Shown here: positions 43,987 to 54,725 of the stretch, piece by piece
Position numbering within the stretch: position 1 is the first letter of the stretch
Layout of the letters: every line of letters begins with the position of its first letter
From: Shewanella fodinae
Lineage (GTDB): Bacteria > Pseudomonadota > Gammaproteobacteria > Enterobacterales > Shewanellaceae
Reading direction: 5' to 3'
Assembly (NCBI RefSeq): GCF_014651955.1
Contig: NZ_BMXW01000007.1
Span: forward strand, 1-64,000
DNA: 64,000 nt
Notes under the pieces: generated by a model
What the model was told of the DNA's origin: nothing
Seen by the model: the letters and a program-made list of their open reading frames with translations, nothing else
Databases searched by the model: none
Translations under genes and position numbers: made by a program

Positions 43987-44418
43987 TTAACGGGTACGTG
44001 GGCAAATTTCATCAGCAGCGAAGAAATAAGCAATTTCACGTTCGGCAGAAGCCAGAGCGTCTGAACCGTGAACCGCGTTTTCGTCAATACTATCAGCATA
44101 ATCAGCACGCAGAGTACCACGAGCAGCCTGAGCTGGGTTAGTTGCCCCCATGATTTCACGATTCGCAGCCACGGCATTTTCGCCTTCCAGCACCTGCACC
44201 ATGATTGGACCAGACGTCATGAAGCTTACCAGTGCGCCAAAGAAAGGACGTTCACTGTGTTCAGCATAGAAGCCTTCAGCCTGCTCTTTGGTCAGGTGTA
44301 CCATCTTGGCCGCAACGATTTTCAGGCCAGCGCTTTCAAAACGGTTGTAAATAGCACCGATGTGGTTTTTGGCAACAGCATCAGGCTTGATAATAGAGAA
44401 AGTACGTTCAATCGCCAT
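43987..44418 (-). CDS. ndk: Nucleoside diphosphate kinase
   Basis: Balances NTP pools using a phospho-histidine. 143 residues, same as E. coli, starting [15 protein letters not shown]. The catalytic histidine is H117 in NAVHGSDA. The gene is single, downstream of iscX on the same strand but about 180 bases away. Confidence 0.97.
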   Translation of the reverse strand: MAIERTFSIIKPDAVAKNHIGAIYNRFESAGLKIVAAKMVHLTKEQAEGFYAEHSERPFFGALVSFMTSGPIMVQVLEGENAVAANREIMGATNPAQAARGTLRADYADSIDENAVHGSDALASAEREIAYFFAADEICPRTR

Positions 44419-44599
44419 GACTAGGATCCTTAATCAGCGAGTTTCAAAATTCGCGCGGATTATACGCAATAACGGCGACAAATCCTAATCCAATCTCACA
44501 AACTACAAGGATTATGCGAGTTTGCGACTAAATCCACCAAAGCTAACGTGTTAAATGTGGCAGCAGAAGGATTAAAAAACCTTACGTCACGATTTTTCG

Positions 44600-44797
44600 T
44601 TACTTTTCATCCATCCAGCATTGCAGAATGGCTTCCAAGATCTGCTCATTACACCGCTGGGGATCATCATCAAAATCATCCAGCGCCAGAATCCACTCAT
44701 AGAGGTCGGTAAAACGCACGTTCTGTGGTTCTACCTCAGGATAGGCTTCGAGCAATTCCAGAGCCACATCCAACGAGTCAACCCATTTCAAAGACAT
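44600..44797 (-). CDS. iscX: IscX (YfhJ) Fe-S assembly accessory protein
   Basis: A 65-residue acidic protein starting MSLKWVDSLDVALELLEAYP and ending ILEAILQCWMDEK, clearly IscX. It binds IscS and iron and modulates cluster assembly. In E. coli it is the last gene of the isc operon; here a terminator hairpin lies between fdx and iscX, so it may have its own promoter or depend on read-through. Confidence 0.94.
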   Translation of the reverse strand: MSLKWVDSLDVALELLEAYPEVEPQNVRFTDLYEWILALDDFDDDPQRCNEQILEAILQCWMDEK

Positions 44798-44858
44798 AGG
44801 ACCTCCAATTTCACTTATAACTATCTGATGACATTATAGCGTTGACGTTATTTGCCAC

Positions 44859-44889
44859 ATCAAAACAAAGCCGGTCTTAGACCGGCTGT
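44859..44889 (-). terminator. Terminator after fdx, before iscX
   Basis: On the minus strand AGCCGGTC-TAA-GACCGGCT is followed by TTGTTTTG. It lies 11 bases past the fdx stop. Confidence 0.75.
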
Positions 44890-44899
44890 GAGAATTTTA

Positions 44900-45235
44900 T
44901 CAACCTTCGCTGACCTGATTCACCGTATATTTGGGAATTTCCACAACCAAATCGTCATCTGCGACCTTGGCCTGACAAGACAAACGACTTTCTGGTTCCA
45001 GTCCCCAGGCTTTATCGAGCATGTCGTCTTCTAGATCGTCACTCGGTTCTAGGTTATTGAAGCCTTCGCGCACAATCACATGACAGGTGGTACACGCACA
45101 AGATTTTTCGCAGGCGTGCTCTATCTGAATACCATTGCGCAAGGCCGCATCCAGGATTGATTCACCGGTTTTGGCTTCTACCACAGCACCATCAGGGCAT
45201 AACTCCTCATGGGGCAAAAACACTATCTGAGGCAT
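44900..45235 (-). CDS. fdx: ISC-system [2Fe-2S] ferredoxin
   Basis: Electron carrier for cluster assembly on IscU. 111 residues as in E. coli. Cluster ligands are C42, C48, C51 and C87; C46 is the extra free cysteine also conserved in the isc ferredoxins. It lies eight bases after hscA. Confidence 0.96.
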   Translation of the reverse strand: MPQIVFLPHEELCPDGAVVEAKTGESILDAALRNGIQIEHACEKSCACTTCHVIVREGFNNLEPSDDLEDDMLDKAWGLEPESRLSCQAKVADDDLVVEIPKYTVNQVSEG

Positions 45236-45243
45236 GATTTCAC

Positions 45244-47103
45244 CTATATCTTGTCAACCGACTGACCTTTCAGTGCGGTCTTAATTGAATTATCCATCCT
45301 TCTGGCAGCAAAGTCCTGGGTTACTGCATCCACTTTCTCTATCGCTGTCTTGATATCATCGGCATTGTCACCGGTAGCCGCCACATCCAACGCCTTAATC
45401 GCGTTATCAATTAGTGCTCGCTCCTCAGCGGCAAGCAGGTTGCCATCCTGCTGCAGGGCAGAGTTTAGCGATTCAATTACCCGTGCCGCTTCTACTCGCT
45501 GCTCGGTGAGCATACGCAGTTCAATGTCAGCCTTGGCATATGTCATCGAGTCTTTGATCATGCCGGCAATCTCATTTTCAGAAAGCCCAAATGAAGGTTT
45601 CACCTGGATACTAGATTGCACGCCAGTGGACTTCTCCATAGCGGTCACACTCAGTAAACCATCGGCATCAACCTGGAATGTCACCCGGATATGCGCGGCG
45701 CCAGCGGCCATTGGCGGGATACCTTTTAACGTAAAGCGCGCCAGCGAGCGGCAATCAGCCACCAATTCGCGTTCACCTTGCACGACATGGATCGCCATCG
45801 CCGTCTGACCATCTTTAAATGTGGTGAATTCTTGGGCTCTGGCAACCGGAATAGTGGTGTTACGTGGTACTACCTTTTCCACCAACCCTCCCATGGTTTC
45901 AATACCCAACGACAAGGGGATCACATCCAGCAACAGCAATTCCGAATCGGGTTTATTGCCGACCAGGATATCGGCCTGAATCGCCGCGCCAATGGCGACA
46001 ACCCGGTCTGGGTCAATGCTGGTCAGCGGTGGTTTACCAAAAAACTCACCCACTTGTTCCCGCACCAACGGCACCCGAGTCGAGCCACCAACCATGACGG
46101 TTTCTAGCACATCGCTGGCATCAACCTTGGCATCTCGGAGCGCTTTACGGCAACTACTGATGGTCTTACGTACCAATGGCAGAATAAGCGCATCGAAATC
46201 GCTACGGGAGATGTCACACTGTAACTGTTGTTCTGCAACTTTTAATGCGGCAGTTACACTATCCGACTGACTCAGTGCTTCTTTCACACGCCGAGCTTCC
46301 ATCAGCAACTGGCGCTCCTGTTGACGGTTGAGTTCAGTAACGCCCATCTGCTGCCGCAATGCCTCCGCTAGCAGATGGTCGAAATCATCACCACCAAGAC
46401 GAGAGTCACCGCCAGTTGCCAACACTTCAAATACGCCGCGATTCAGTCGCAGGATGGAGATATCGAAGGTACCACCACCAAGATCATAAACAGCAATAAC
46501 ACCTTCCTGCCCAGAATCCAGCCCATAAGCGATAGCGGCTGCAGTGGGTTCATTCAACAGCCGCAAAACTTTTATGCCTAGCAAATTGGCCGCATCTTTG
46601 GTCCCTTGGCGTTGAGCATCATCAAAATAGGCGGGGACGGTAATCACCACGCCTTCCAGTTCGCCCCCCAAGGTTGCTTCTGCGCGCGCAACTAAGGGCC
46701 GCAGGATCTCCGCTGACACTTGCACCGGATTCACTTTACCGGCACTGGTGACAAACACTGGCAAACCATTTTCGCTGGCTTCAAAATGATAGGGGAAACG
46801 CTGTTCACCTTGCTGTACGTCGACGAGTGAGCGTCCCATAAAGCGCTTGACTGAAACTATGGTATTTTCGGGATCCAGTGCTGAATTAGCCAAAGCGGCT
46901 TCGCCCACGGTCAAGCCGTCAGCGCCAAAATGCACTACCGAAGGCAGCGCATGTCGGCCAGCCTCGTCGGGTAACGTTGTGGCCTGGCCACTACGCACTG
47001 ACGCCACCAATGAATTAGTGGTTCCCAAGTCAATGCCGGCCGCGAGTTTGTGTTGATGAGGTGCGGCCATCTGGCCGGGTTCAGCAATCTGCAAAAGTGC
47101 CAT
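45244..47103 (-). CDS. hscA: Fe-S assembly chaperone HscA (Hsp70-like)
   Basis: With HscB it releases the cluster from IscU, binding the IscU LPPVK motif. 619 residues from the ATG at 47103; the upstream in-frame start at 47136 is less likely. ATPase motifs are [24 protein letters not shown] and [12 protein letters not shown]. The C-terminal substrate domain is complete. Confidence 0.96.
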   Translation of the reverse strand: MALLQIAEPGQMAAPHQHKLAAGIDLGTTNSLVASVRSGQATTLPDEAGRHALPSVVHFGADGLTVGEAALANSALDPENTIVSVKRFMGRSLVDVQQGEQRFPYHFEASENGLPVFVTSAGKVNPVQVSAEILRPLVARAEATLGGELEGVVITVPAYFDDAQRQGTKDAANLLGIKVLRLLNEPTAAAIAYGLDSGQEGVIAVYDLGGGTFDISILRLNRGVFEVLATGGDSRLGGDDFDHLLAEALRQQMGVTELNRQQERQLLMEARRVKEALSQSDSVTAALKVAEQQLQCDISRSDFDALILPLVRKTISSCRKALRDAKVDASDVLETVMVGGSTRVPLVREQVGEFFGKPPLTSIDPDRVVAIGAAIQADILVGNKPDSELLLLDVIPLSLGIETMGGLVEKVVPRNTTIPVARAQEFTTFKDGQTAMAIHVVQGERELVADCRSLARFTLKGIPPMAAGAAHIRVTFQVDADGLLSVTAMEKSTGVQSSIQVKPSFGLSENEIAGMIKDSMTYAKADIELRMLTEQRVEAARVIESLNSALQQDGNLLAAEERALIDNAIKALDVAATGDNADDIKTAIEKVDAVTQDFAARRMDNSIKTALKGQSVDKI

Positions 47104-47185
47104 AATGTTCCATTCTTCGTTAAAAAAATGGCCCAATCATATTGAGCCAATTCAATGTGCTTCGTGCCAGAAAACCCGAGACGGA

Positions 47186-47710
47186 CTAGTCGTACATAGC
47201 GTCCTGAATGCGCGTCAATTCATCTTGTAATTTTGCCATGAATTTCAGTTTTCTGACTTGATCTGCTGCCAACATTGCAGAGGATGCCTGGGTATCGACT
47301 AACTGTTTGCTCAGATTATCCAGCAGCTGTTGTCGATACTGGGTGAATTCAGCTTCCAGTGCTGCAATATCTGCGTCAATATTGTCACTATCACGCAATT
47401 CAGCCAAAGCTTCGCGCCATTCCAACTGCTGCATCAAAAAACCGCTATCTTTCATGGTGGTTGATTCATTGTCGATATCAACTCCCCGCAGCAACAGCAT
47501 ATGCTCAGCGCGACGGATAGGATCTTTCAGTGTTTGATAGCCATCATTCACTTGGGCCGTTTTTGATATTGCTAACAACTTCTGCTGCTCACCGGCGTTA
47601 GCAAATTTATCGGGGTGCACAGTTTTTTGCAGTTCCCGATAACGGTTAGACAATTCAGCAATATCAACATCAAAACGCTGAGGGATCTCAAACAGTTCGA
47701 AGTAGTTCAT
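47186..47710 (-). CDS. hscB: Fe-S assembly co-chaperone HscB
   Basis: A 174-residue J-protein starting [16 protein letters not shown], with HPD at residues 32-34 in KTVHPDKFA. The C-terminal three-helix domain binds IscU. It sits between iscA (26 bases) and hscA (82 bases). Confidence 0.96.
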   Translation of the reverse strand: MNYFELFEIPQRFDVDIAELSNRYRELQKTVHPDKFANAGEQQKLLAISKTAQVNDGYQTLKDPIRRAEHMLLLRGVDIDNESTTMKDSGFLMQQLEWREALAELRDSDNIDADIAALEAEFTQYRQQLLDNLSKQLVDTQASSAMLAADQVRKLKFMAKLQDELTRIQDAMYD

Positions 47711-47736
47711 AAGCGTACTACGGTTACCGCGCTAGC

Positions 47737-48063
47737 TTACACAGTGAAGCTTTCGCCGCAACCACACTCCCCTTTGGCATTTGGGTTATTGAACTTAAAC
47801 CCTTCATTGAGACCTTCTTTGACAAAATCCAGCTCAATTCCCTGCAGATAAATTAGGCTTTTGGCATCCACAATAATGTTGACACCATTCAGCTCAAATA
47901 CCTCATCGTCTTCGTTAAGTTCATCTACGAATTCGAGGACATAAGCCATACCACTGCAGCCAGAGGTTTTTAAGCCCAAACGCAGACCTATACCCTTTCC
48001 ACGATTTTGCAGAAAAGTACGTACTCTGTCCGCCGCGGCAGGCGTCATTGATATTGCAGCCAT
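47737..48063 (-). CDS. iscA: Iron-sulfur cluster assembly protein IscA
   Basis: An A-type cluster carrier of 108 residues from the ATG at 48063. The three ligands are C36 (TSGCSGMA), C100 and C102 (ECGCGESF). A frame start at 48078 overlaps the iscU stop and is less likely. Confidence 0.95.
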   Translation of the reverse strand: MAAISMTPAAADRVRTFLQNRGKGIGLRLGLKTSGCSGMAYVLEFVDELNEDDEVFELNGVNIIVDAKSLIYLQGIELDFVKEGLNEGFKFNNPNAKGECGCGESFTV

Positions 48064-48077
48064 GTCAACTCCCGGCA

Positions 48078-48461
48078 TTACTTCTGTTGCTTGGATTTGT
48101 ATTCTTCCAACGCCGCTTTGATAGCGTCTTCTGCCAGGATTGAACAGTGGATCTTCACCGGCGGTAATGCCAGTTCTTCAGCAATATCAGTATTCTTGAT
48201 TGCGGCGGCTTCTTCTACAGACTTCCCTTTCACCCATTCGGTGACCAGCGAGCTGGAAGCAATCGCGCTACCACAACCGTAAGTTTTGAATTTGGCATCC
48301 TCAATAATGCCATTGTCATTAATTTTCAGTTGCAGCTTCATCACATCGCCGCATGCTGGCGCCCCGACCATACCAGTCACAACGGAAGGATCATTCTTGT
48401 CGAACGTGCCTACGTTGCGAGGGTTTTCATAGTGGTCAATTACTTTTTCACTGTAAGCCAT
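48078..48461 (-). CDS. iscU: Fe-S cluster scaffold IscU
   Basis: The scaffold for [2Fe-2S] assembly, 127 residues. Ligands are C37 (PACGD, with D39), C63 (YGCGSA) and C106 next to H105 (IHCSILAED). The HscA-binding LPPVK sits at about residue 99. It follows iscS by 35 bases. Confidence 0.97.
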   Translation of the reverse strand: MAYSEKVIDHYENPRNVGTFDKNDPSVVTGMVGAPACGDVMKLQLKINDNGIIEDAKFKTYGCGSAIASSSLVTEWVKGKSVEEAAAIKNTDIAEELALPPVKIHCSILAEDAIKAALEEYKSKQQK

Positions 48462-48496
48462 ATTACCGCTCCAAATTCATCTGTTTGCTGGGAAAA

Positions 48497-49711
48497 TTAG
48501 TGGGCTGCCCACTTCACCTGGTTGAGGTCTACCCCATCCTTGAACATCTCCCACAAAGGAGACATCTCCCTCAGCTTGCCGATAGAACTCTTGATGGTTT
48601 CTATCGCATAATCAATCTCTTCTTCTGTGGTGTAACGACCAATGGTAAAACGGATTGAACTGTGTGCCATTTCGTCATTCAACCCCAGAGCCCGCAACAC
48701 ATAGCTCGGTTCCAAACTGGCAGAGGTACAGGCAGAACCTGAGGATACCGCCAAGTCTTTCAGCGCCATCATCAATGATTCACCTTCAACATAGGCGAAA
48801 CTGACATTGAGGCTGCCACAAAAGCGGTGTTCCATATCCCCATTGACATACGTTTCTTCAATGTCTTTAATGCCGTTCCACAGCTTGTCGCGCAGATAGC
48901 GAATACGGCTGCTATCAGCGTCCATTTCTGCTTTAGCAATCGCAGCGGCTTCACCCAAGCCCACGATTTGATGTGTTGGCAAGGTGCCGCTACGCATACC
49001 ACGTTCATGACCACCACCATGCATCTGGGCTTCCAGACGGATACGTGGTTTACGCCGCACATACAGGGCACCAATCCCTTTAGGGCCATACATTTTGTGG
49101 CCAGAGATAGAGATCAGGTCAACCTTGGTCTGCTGCACATCCAGTGGCAACTTACCTGCCCCCTGGGCCGCATCAACGTGAAACACAACGCCTTTGCTGC
49201 GACACAGCTCACCGATAGCGTCGATATCTTGCACCACACCAATCTCATTATTAACGTGCATAATGCTCACCAGAATGGTGTCATCACGCATCGCCGCCTC
49301 AATACGTTCCAAGGGGATCAGACCGTTGCTGTCAGGATCGAGGTAAGTTACCTCAAAACCGTCACGTTCCAGATGACGACAAGTATCTAGTACCGCCTTG
49401 TGTTCGGTCTTACTGGTAATAATGTGTTTGCCCTTTTTCTGGTAAAAATACGCTACACCTTTGATTGCCAGATTGTCTGACTCGGTAGCACCAGAGGTAA
49501 ACACGATTTCACGGGGATCGGCATTGATCAGATCCGCAACCTGATTACGGGCGATATCTACCGCCTCTTCAGCCTGCCAACCGTAACGGTGAGAACGGGA
49601 TGCGGGATTTCCGAATACTCCGTCCATAGTCATGTACTGTGCCATTTTGGCAGCAACCCGAGGATCAACTGGGGTTGTTGCGGCATAATCCAAATAAATA
49701 GGAAGTTTCAT
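48497..49711 (-). CDS. iscS: Cysteine desulfurase IscS
   Basis: A PLP enzyme that moves sulfur from cysteine to IscU and to tRNA-thiolation partners. 404 residues, equal to E. coli. The PLP lysine is in [10 protein letters not shown] and the persulfide cysteine in [13 protein letters not shown] (about 328). It is the second gene of the operon. Confidence 0.97.
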   Translation of the reverse strand: MKLPIYLDYAATTPVDPRVAAKMAQYMTMDGVFGNPASRSHRYGWQAEEAVDIARNQVADLINADPREIVFTSGATESDNLAIKGVAYFYQKKGKHIITSKTEHKAVLDTCRHLERDGFEVTYLDPDSNGLIPLERIEAAMRDDTILVSIMHVNNEIGVVQDIDAIGELCRSKGVVFHVDAAQGAGKLPLDVQQTKVDLISISGHKMYGPKGIGALYVRRKPRIRLEAQMHGGGHERGMRSGTLPTHQIVGLGEAAAIAKAEMDADSSRIRYLRDKLWNGIKDIEETYVNGDMEHRFCGSLNVSFAYVEGESLMMALKDLAVSSGSACTSASLEPSYVLRALGLNDEMAHSSIRFTIGRYTTEEEIDYAIETIKSSIGKLREMSPLWEMFKDGVDLNQVKWAAH

Positions 49712-49795
49712 TACACACTCCGTACTGCGCAGTCTCTGTCGAGGCTACATACAACGTACAATTATCATTATTTATGGCATTAAACAGAGCAGGCC

Positions 49796-50257
49796 TCAGG
49801 CACTGATCCTCTGTTCTTGATGCATCTGGTCTTGCTTGATGGAGATATATTGCACATCGCGCTTCTGCATCAATGCCGCAAGACTGATACCGTTTAAAAA
49901 ATCAGAAATTTGTTTACTCAAATCTCCCCAAAGAGAATGAGTCAGACAACGTGAACCACTTTGACAGTTGGACTGCCCTTGGCAGCGAGTAGCATCAACC
50001 GATTCATCTACGGCATTCACTACCATACCGACAGAAATCTCGCTGGCTTCTAGTCCAAGACGATAACCCCCACCGGGACCGCGAACACTGGCAACTAGCC
50101 CTTGTTTTCTGAGTTTGGCAAAAAGTTGTTCAAGATAAGATAAAGAAATGCCCTGTCGCTCAGAGATATCTGCTAGAGGAACAGGTCCCTGAGCCGAGTG
50201 GATGGCAACATCCAGCATTGCAGTGACTGCGTAACGACCTTTAGATGTCAGTTTCAT
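49796..50257 (-). CDS. iscR: Fe-S-sensing transcriptional regulator IscR
   Basis: An Rrf2-family repressor of the isc operon when it carries a [2Fe-2S] cluster. From the ATG at 50257 it is 153 residues, starting [16 protein letters not shown], with a winged helix around [14 protein letters not shown]. The ligands C92, C98, C104 and H107 match E. coli exactly. Two IscR-like palindromes lie upstream. Confidence 0.96.
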   Translation of the reverse strand: MKLTSKGRYAVTAMLDVAIHSAQGPVPLADISERQGISLSYLEQLFAKLRKQGLVASVRGPGGGYRLGLEASEISVGMVVNAVDESVDATRCQGQSNCQSGSRCLTHSLWGDLSKQISDFLNGISLAALMQKRDVQYISIKQDQMHQEQRISA

Positions 50258-50299
50258 GGATACACCACAGCTCTTAATTGGAGATGGCTGAATTTCATC

Positions 50300-50324
50300 A
50301 TACCCTAGTAATTTAGTCAACTAT
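50300..50324 (-). promoter_or_regulatory. IscR-type operator (proximal) overlapping iscR promoter
   Basis: An imperfect palindrome of 25 bp bounded by ATA and TAT, with core CCCTAGT and AGTCAAC. The TTGACT on the minus strand (50320-50315) can be the -35, with TGAAAT 17 bases on as a weak -10. That places the site over the -35, as for the E. coli iscR promoter. Confidence 0.72.
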
Positions 50325-50368
50325 AAATCCGACTTTATCACTAGGGTGATGGCCCGATTTCTTTACGA

Positions 50369-50393
50369 ATACCCTGACGGCTTGGTCGGATAT
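50369..50393 (-). promoter_or_regulatory. IscR-type operator (distal)
   Basis: A second 25-bp palindrome with the same ends, ATACCCTGAC and GTCGGATAT, lies 69 bp upstream of the proximal one. It fits the type-1 IscR motif better. The multi-site arrangement resembles E. coli. Confidence 0.68.
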
Positions 50394-50449
50394 TTAACAT
50401 TTTTAGCCGTCAGGATTCAATGCTGTGAGTTCACATTTACCTATAAAAG

Positions 50450-51271
50450 TCAGATTTCCGGATCAAAAGCATCCAGTGCTTGTTGACGTTTCTCTGCAGC
50501 CGCCAACTCAGCCTCACAGAAATCCCCCACATCCAACTGTGGCAATCTTTCGGTACAGACAGCGCCACCCATCTTCTGAATGACCTGACACAGCTCAGCC
50601 ACTTTAGAGTCCATCAAATGCATATGATCTAACATCTGCCCAATAGCATTTGCCACAGGATCGGGATTATCTGGCGACACCGCATAGGCATCAAAACCGT
50701 ATTTCTTGGCCATGGCATTACGCCGTTCGCTCTTTTCTTTCGACTGTGGCGTAGCAACGGTGACCGCTCGCCCAGGAATACCAACAACCGTGGTATCTTT
50801 AGGGACATCTTTTACCACGACAGAGTTTGAGCCCACCCGTGCGCCATCATGCATCGTAATAGGGCCAAGCACTTTAGCCCCAGCGCCAATCACCACATTG
50901 TTACCCAAAGTTGGATGACGTTTGCCTGCTTTCCAGGTGGTTCCCCCTAAGGTGACACCATGATATAGCGTACAATCATCGCCAATTTCCGCCGTTTCAC
51001 CAATCACCACGCCCATACCGTGGTCAATAAAGAAACGTCTGCCAATCACCGCACCGGGATGGATTTCAACCCCGGTCGCCCAACGCGCGAAAGTGGATAA
51101 ACAACGCGCCAGAAAATAAAACTTAGCCATCCACAGCTTGTGACTGACACGGTGCATCCAGATGGCTTGCATGCCAGGGTAGTTGAGCAGGATTTCCAAC
51201 GCACTGCGCGCGGCAGGATCGCGATGGTAGATGGATTGAATATCCTCTCTAATTCTTGATATCACACCCAT
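50450..51271 (-). CDS. cysE: Serine O-acetyltransferase CysE
   Basis: Makes O-acetylserine, the precursor of cysteine and of the CysB inducer. 273 residues with an N-terminal helical domain, then left-handed beta-helix hexapeptide repeats ([22 protein letters not shown] region). The catalytic His is in FIDHGMG and [12 protein letters not shown] follows. The C-terminus is extended and ends in isoleucine, as needed to dock into CysK. It lies 13 bases after trmJ and just upstream of iscR. Confidence 0.95.
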   Translation of the reverse strand: MGVISRIREDIQSIYHRDPAARSALEILLNYPGMQAIWMHRVSHKLWMAKFYFLARCLSTFARWATGVEIHPGAVIGRRFFIDHGMGVVIGETAEIGDDCTLYHGVTLGGTTWKAGKRHPTLGNNVVIGAGAKVLGPITMHDGARVGSNSVVVKDVPKDTTVVGIPGRAVTVATPQSKEKSERRNAMAKKYGFDAYAVSPDNPDPVANAIGQMLDHMHLMDSKVAELCQVIQKMGGAVCTERLPQLDVGDFCEAELAAAEKRQQALDAFDPEI

Positions 51272-51284
51272 TTGAGTTCCTCGG

Positions 51285-52022
51285 CTACTCTTTATTACCT
51301 GAGTTATCGACTATTTTCTTTTCAACCGACGTCAGGATACCGCGTAAGATATTCAGTTCCTGCGTTTCGATTTGCGCCTTGGCAAACAAACGCCGTAGTT
51401 TTTGCATCACCTGCCCAGGGTGATTCTTGATGATAAAGCCGGTTTCCTGCAAGGTACGCTGCAGATGTTCATAGAAACGTTCATGATCTTCAGCAGACGG
51501 ATATGCAATGGGTTCCGCCGTCTGTGGCTGTAGTTGCTGTAAATGCGCCATCCGCGTTTCGTAGCACACTATCTGGACCGCCTGCGCCAAATTCAGCGAG
51601 CTATACTCTGGATTAGCGGGGATCAACAGATGATAATTACATTTCTGCAATTCTTCATTACTCAAACCATTACGCTCACGGCCAAAAACAATGGCTACTG
51701 CGCCATTCTGGCTCTGCACCGCTAGTTTTTCAGCGGCTTCCCGCGGTTCCAGCACCGGCCATTCCAACGTACGGCTGCGAGCACTGGTAGCCACCACTAG
51801 GCCACAGTCATGAATGGCTTCATCCAGCGTATCAACTTTGACCAATGTTTTAAGAATATCGGACGCTCCGGCCGCCAAGGCGATGGACTGCCCGTCAGGC
51901 TCGACCTGAGGGTCAACCAAATAAAGGGATGATAATCCCATCGTTTTCATGGCCCTGGCGACAGAACCGATATTTCCGGGATGAGTGGTCCCCACCAACA
52001 CCACACGAATATTGCTGAGCAT
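51285..52022 (-). CDS. trmJ: tRNA (cytidine/uridine-2'-O-)-methyltransferase TrmJ
   Basis: Methylates position 32 of tRNA. 245 residues of the SpoU/TrmH class with [20 protein letters not shown] at the start, [12 protein letters not shown] (motif 2) and [17 protein letters not shown] (motif 3). It is the gene between suhB and cysE, as in E. coli. Confidence 0.95.
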   Translation of the reverse strand: MLSNIRVVLVGTTHPGNIGSVARAMKTMGLSSLYLVDPQVEPDGQSIALAAGASDILKTLVKVDTLDEAIHDCGLVVATSARSRTLEWPVLEPREAAEKLAVQSQNGAVAIVFGRERNGLSNEELQKCNYHLLIPANPEYSSLNLAQAVQIVCYETRMAHLQQLQPQTAEPIAYPSAEDHERFYEHLQRTLQETGFIIKNHPGQVMQKLRRLFAKAQIETQELNILRGILTSVEKKIVDNSGNKE

Positions 52023-52169
52023 GAAATAGATGTCGAATCAAAAAAACAGGTGGCGGATATTACCATATCCCCCAATTTTTTAAGACAGAAAATTCGGCAG
52101 TTGCCATCTTGGCCTGGCAGAGTATAATGCGCCGGTTATTTTTCGTTCTTTTACATCCAGGGGATTGCA

Positions 52170-52970
52170 ATGCATCCGATGCTCACTATTGGTGTGCGCG
52201 CCGCACGTGCCGCAGGCCAAGTTATAATGCGTGGTTTTTCTGAGTTGGACCGGATCCAGGTTGACGCCAAAGGTCTGAATGACTTTGTGTCTAATATTGA
52301 TAAAGAAGCCGAAGCGGCAATTATTTATCAGATCCGTAAGTCATATCCAGACCACACTATCGTTGGTGAAGAAAACGGTGAAAACCGCGGTGAGAATCAG
52401 GACTATATTTGGATTGTGGATCCTTTGGATGGCACCAATAACTTTGTTAAAGGCCTGCCCCATTTCTCCGTTTCTATCGCCTTACAACACAAAGGCAAAA
52501 CCGAAGTTGCTGTAGTTTACGACCCAGTACGTGATGAGCTGTTTAGTGCTGTTCGTGGTCAAGGCGCTAAGCTGAACGATTTCCGTTTGCGCGTTAACAA
52601 CCCTGTTGATTTGAGTCATAGTCTGGTTGCGACCGGATTTCCATTCAAAGCACGCCAACATACCGAGACTTATCTGAAGCTGTTTGCTGAGACCTTTGCC
52701 ATGTGTGCAGACATTCGCCGTGCTGGCTCGGCGGCGCTGGACCTGTGTTATGTTGCTGCTGGTCGTGTTGACGCCTTTTTTGAAATCGGTCTTAAACCCT
52801 GGGATATTGCTGCAGGCGATCTGATCGTGCGTGAAGCTGGTGGCACGGTCACTGACCTTTCAGGTGGTTATAAGTACTTAACATCTGGTCATGTCGTGGC
52901 AGGCGGGCCTAAAGCTACCACGTTGTTGGTAAAAAGTTTCCGCCCACTGCTGAGCGAAGCGCTTAAGTAA
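52170..52970 (+). CDS. suhB: Inositol-1-monophosphatase SuhB
   Basis: A phosphatase that also acts in ribosomal RNA antitermination. 266 residues starting MHPMLTIGVRAARAAGQVI. Metal-binding motifs are GEENGENRG, IVDPLDGTNNFVKG and PWDIAAGDLIVREAGG. It is divergent from trmJ and ends at a strong terminator. Confidence 0.96.
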   Translation: MHPMLTIGVRAARAAGQVIMRGFSELDRIQVDAKGLNDFVSNIDKEAEAAIIYQIRKSYPDHTIVGEENGENRGENQDYIWIVDPLDGTNNFVKGLPHFSVSIALQHKGKTEVAVVYDPVRDELFSAVRGQGAKLNDFRLRVNNPVDLSHSLVATGFPFKARQHTETYLKLFAETFAMCADIRRAGSAALDLCYVAAGRVDAFFEIGLKPWDIAAGDLIVREAGGTVTDLSGGYKYLTSGHVVAGGPKATTLLVKSFRPLLSEALK

Positions 52971-52993
52971 ACATGTCGCCCGCTAGTGCTTCG

Positions 52994-53022
52994 GAAAAGT
53001 CGCCGTAAGGCGGCTTTTTTTA
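52994..53022 (+). terminator. Terminator after suhB
   Basis: AAAAGTCGCC-GTAA-GGCGGCTTTT pairs with one G-T, followed by more T. Confidence 0.88.
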
Positions 53023-53154
53023 TCTGTGACAACAGATTATGCTTTCCACTATATTAACCATATGAAAATTTGTGAAGCATATCACGCACTTTCCCATGCC
53101 GCGCCACTTCGCTTTTGTCGATAATAGAGCCATTCAATTTTTATCGGAGTTTTC

Positions 53155-53559
53155 ATGGAATTATATCGGAAGTATGGCTCCAGAAGTCTCAAGGCCATCG
53201 AGCATCTGGTGCTGCTATTGATTGCCATTGCCACCATAGTTGCAATTGGTCAGGAAGTCTTTCATCTGATTGATATGCGCTCAGTAGAGTTGGCGGATCT
53301 GCTGTTGCTGTTCATCTATCTGGAAGTGTTGGCAATGGTAGCCAATTATGCTGAGTCGGGTAAGTTGCCGGTACGAATGCCACTGTATATCGCGATTGTA
53401 GCATTAGCGCGATACCTGATTTTAGATATGAAAGCGATGGAAGACTGGCGTGTATTAGCCGTTTCCCTATCAACGCTGGTACTGGCGACCACCGTTGTGG
53501 TGATCCGCTGGGGGCAACTGAAAATGCCCTATCCAAAAAATCAAGATTATGACAACTAA
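53155..53559 (+). CDS. psiE: PsiE family phosphate-starvation-inducible membrane protein
   Basis: A 134-residue protein with four predicted membrane helices, near the E. coli PsiE length (136). It starts MELYRKYGSRSLKAIEHLVL and contains LLLLFIYLEVLAMVANYAESG with the family's central Glu. Function unknown. I saw no clear Pho box in the 180 bases upstream, so phosphate control is not shown here. Confidence 0.88.
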   Translation: MELYRKYGSRSLKAIEHLVLLLIAIATIVAIGQEVFHLIDMRSVELADLLLLFIYLEVLAMVANYAESGKLPVRMPLYIAIVALARYLILDMKAMEDWRVLAVSLSTLVLATTVVVIRWGQLKMPYPKNQDYDN

Positions 53560-53563
53560 GTCT

Positions 53564-53588
53564 AAGCCCGGCTACTTGCCGGGCTTTT
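53564..53588 (+). terminator. Terminator after psiE
   Basis: AAGCCCGGC-TACTT-GCCGGGCTT is a perfect 9-bp stem, followed by TTG. Confidence 0.82.
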
Positions 53589-53683
53589 GATCACGCTTGT
53601 TTATTGTCTGATACTGGGTGAAAAACTGTTCTGTGCTATGTTTAACGGGCAGGGTCACATGACCATTACCACAGGAACCAATT

Positions 53684-53986
53684 ATGGGTGCTGATAATGT
53701 TGAAAGCTTTAAGGAAAGAAGAACTTCGCTGAGAGTAGATCTCGAAGCAGAAGAAGTCCGGATTGGCTGGCAAGATAATGATGAAAAACTGTGTACCGAT
53801 TCTGCAATCTGCGTTGATTTGTCCCGAAAAGGTCTGTTGTTCGAATATCGCCAGCCTTTTAAGGTCGGCGCCTTGATAGAGGTGACCTTTAACAGCGGTG
53901 GTGATGCCCAGAATACCGTAAAGGGACAAGTATGTCGTTGCACCAAGAGTGAGACCAGCCACCGCATCGCACTGCAACTACTTTAG
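53684..53986 (+). CDS. Single-domain PilZ protein
   Basis: A 100-residue protein consisting of one PilZ domain. FKERRTSLRVDLEAEEV near residue 9 supplies the RxxxR c-di-GMP motif, and CVDLSRKGLLFEY the DxSxxG motif (D-L-S-R-K-G). It probably binds c-di-GMP and acts by contact with a partner. AGGAACCAATT precedes the ATG. It lies 70 bases before the ParA gene. Confidence 0.88.
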   Translation: MGADNVESFKERRTSLRVDLEAEEVRIGWQDNDEKLCTDSAICVDLSRKGLLFEYRQPFKVGALIEVTFNSGGDAQNTVKGQVCRCTKSETSHRIALQLL

Positions 53987-54056
53987 CAAACACACGATTT
54001 TTACCGACTGTTCTATACTTTACCAACTAAGTATCTAATGCTCTGGGAGAAAATCT

Positions 54057-54725
54057 ATGATACTGCTCGTTGGCGGCGAAAAAGGTGGCAGTGGTAAAAG
54101 CTGCCTTGCGCAAAATATTGCGGTTCACATTACCCAGAAGTTCAACGCCAACGTGTTGATGGTCGATTGCGACCCCCAGAGAACCACCTCCGACTGGATC
54201 CAAGCGCGTAATAATGATACCGCGCTGCCTGCAATAAACTGCATCCAGCTCTACGGTAAAATACGCAATGATCTGTTGAGCCTTGACCAACGTTTCGATT
54301 ACGTTATCGTCGATTGCGGTGGGCAAGACAACTTGGCGATGCGCGCCGCGATGTCAGTAGCCACCTATGTGGTGATCCCGTTGCGCCCCAAACGTCGAGA
54401 TTTGAAAACGCTGCCCCATATGGAAGATATGCTGAGTACCTGTAAAATGGTTAATCCTAAAATGGTTGCCACTATAGTGCTAACGCAGTGCCCATCGCTG
54501 CCAACGCAGGCCAAGCGCATTCTTGAAGCCAAAGAGGTTGTGGAATCTTTCGGATTGCGAGTACTCAATGCGGTCACCTTTAGTCGCAATATATATGACG
54601 ACAGTGAGGAAAAAGGCTCGTCAGTCTTAGAACTAGAACCGGATGGCAAAGCTGCGGAGGAGATCCGGGCAATTGCAGATGAACTGCTGGCCATTCCGCC
54701 GGAAAACTCTTATGAGCTTAACTGA
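54057..54725 (+). CDS. ParA/MinD-type ATPase (orphan)
   Basis: A 222-residue P-loop ATPase with a deviant Walker A, EKGGSGKS (K9 and K14), the Walker A' VDCDPQRTTSDW, and switch/Walker B YVIVDCGGQ. It belongs to the short plasmid-partition ParA group without an N-terminal DNA-binding domain. The next gene is a putative ribbon-helix-helix protein that overlaps by 14 bases, a type Ib-like pairing. There is no plasmid context around, so a partition or cargo-positioning role on the chromosome is inference. The ATG follows GGAGAAAATCT. Confidence 0.88.
   Translation: MILLVGGEKGGSGKSCLAQNIAVHITQKFNANVLMVDCDPQRTTSDWIQARNNDTALPAINCIQLYGKIRNDLLSLDQRFDYVIVDCGGQDNLAMRAAMSVATYVVIPLRPKRRDLKTLPHMEDMLSTCKMVNPKMVATIVLTQCPSLPTQAKRILEAKEVVESFGLRVLNAVTFSRNIYDDSEEKGSSVLELEPDGKAAEEIRAIADELLAIPPENSYELN

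Noticed and set aside
53030..53150. Pho box upstream of psiE
   Set aside because: No repeat of the CTGTCAT type was visible.
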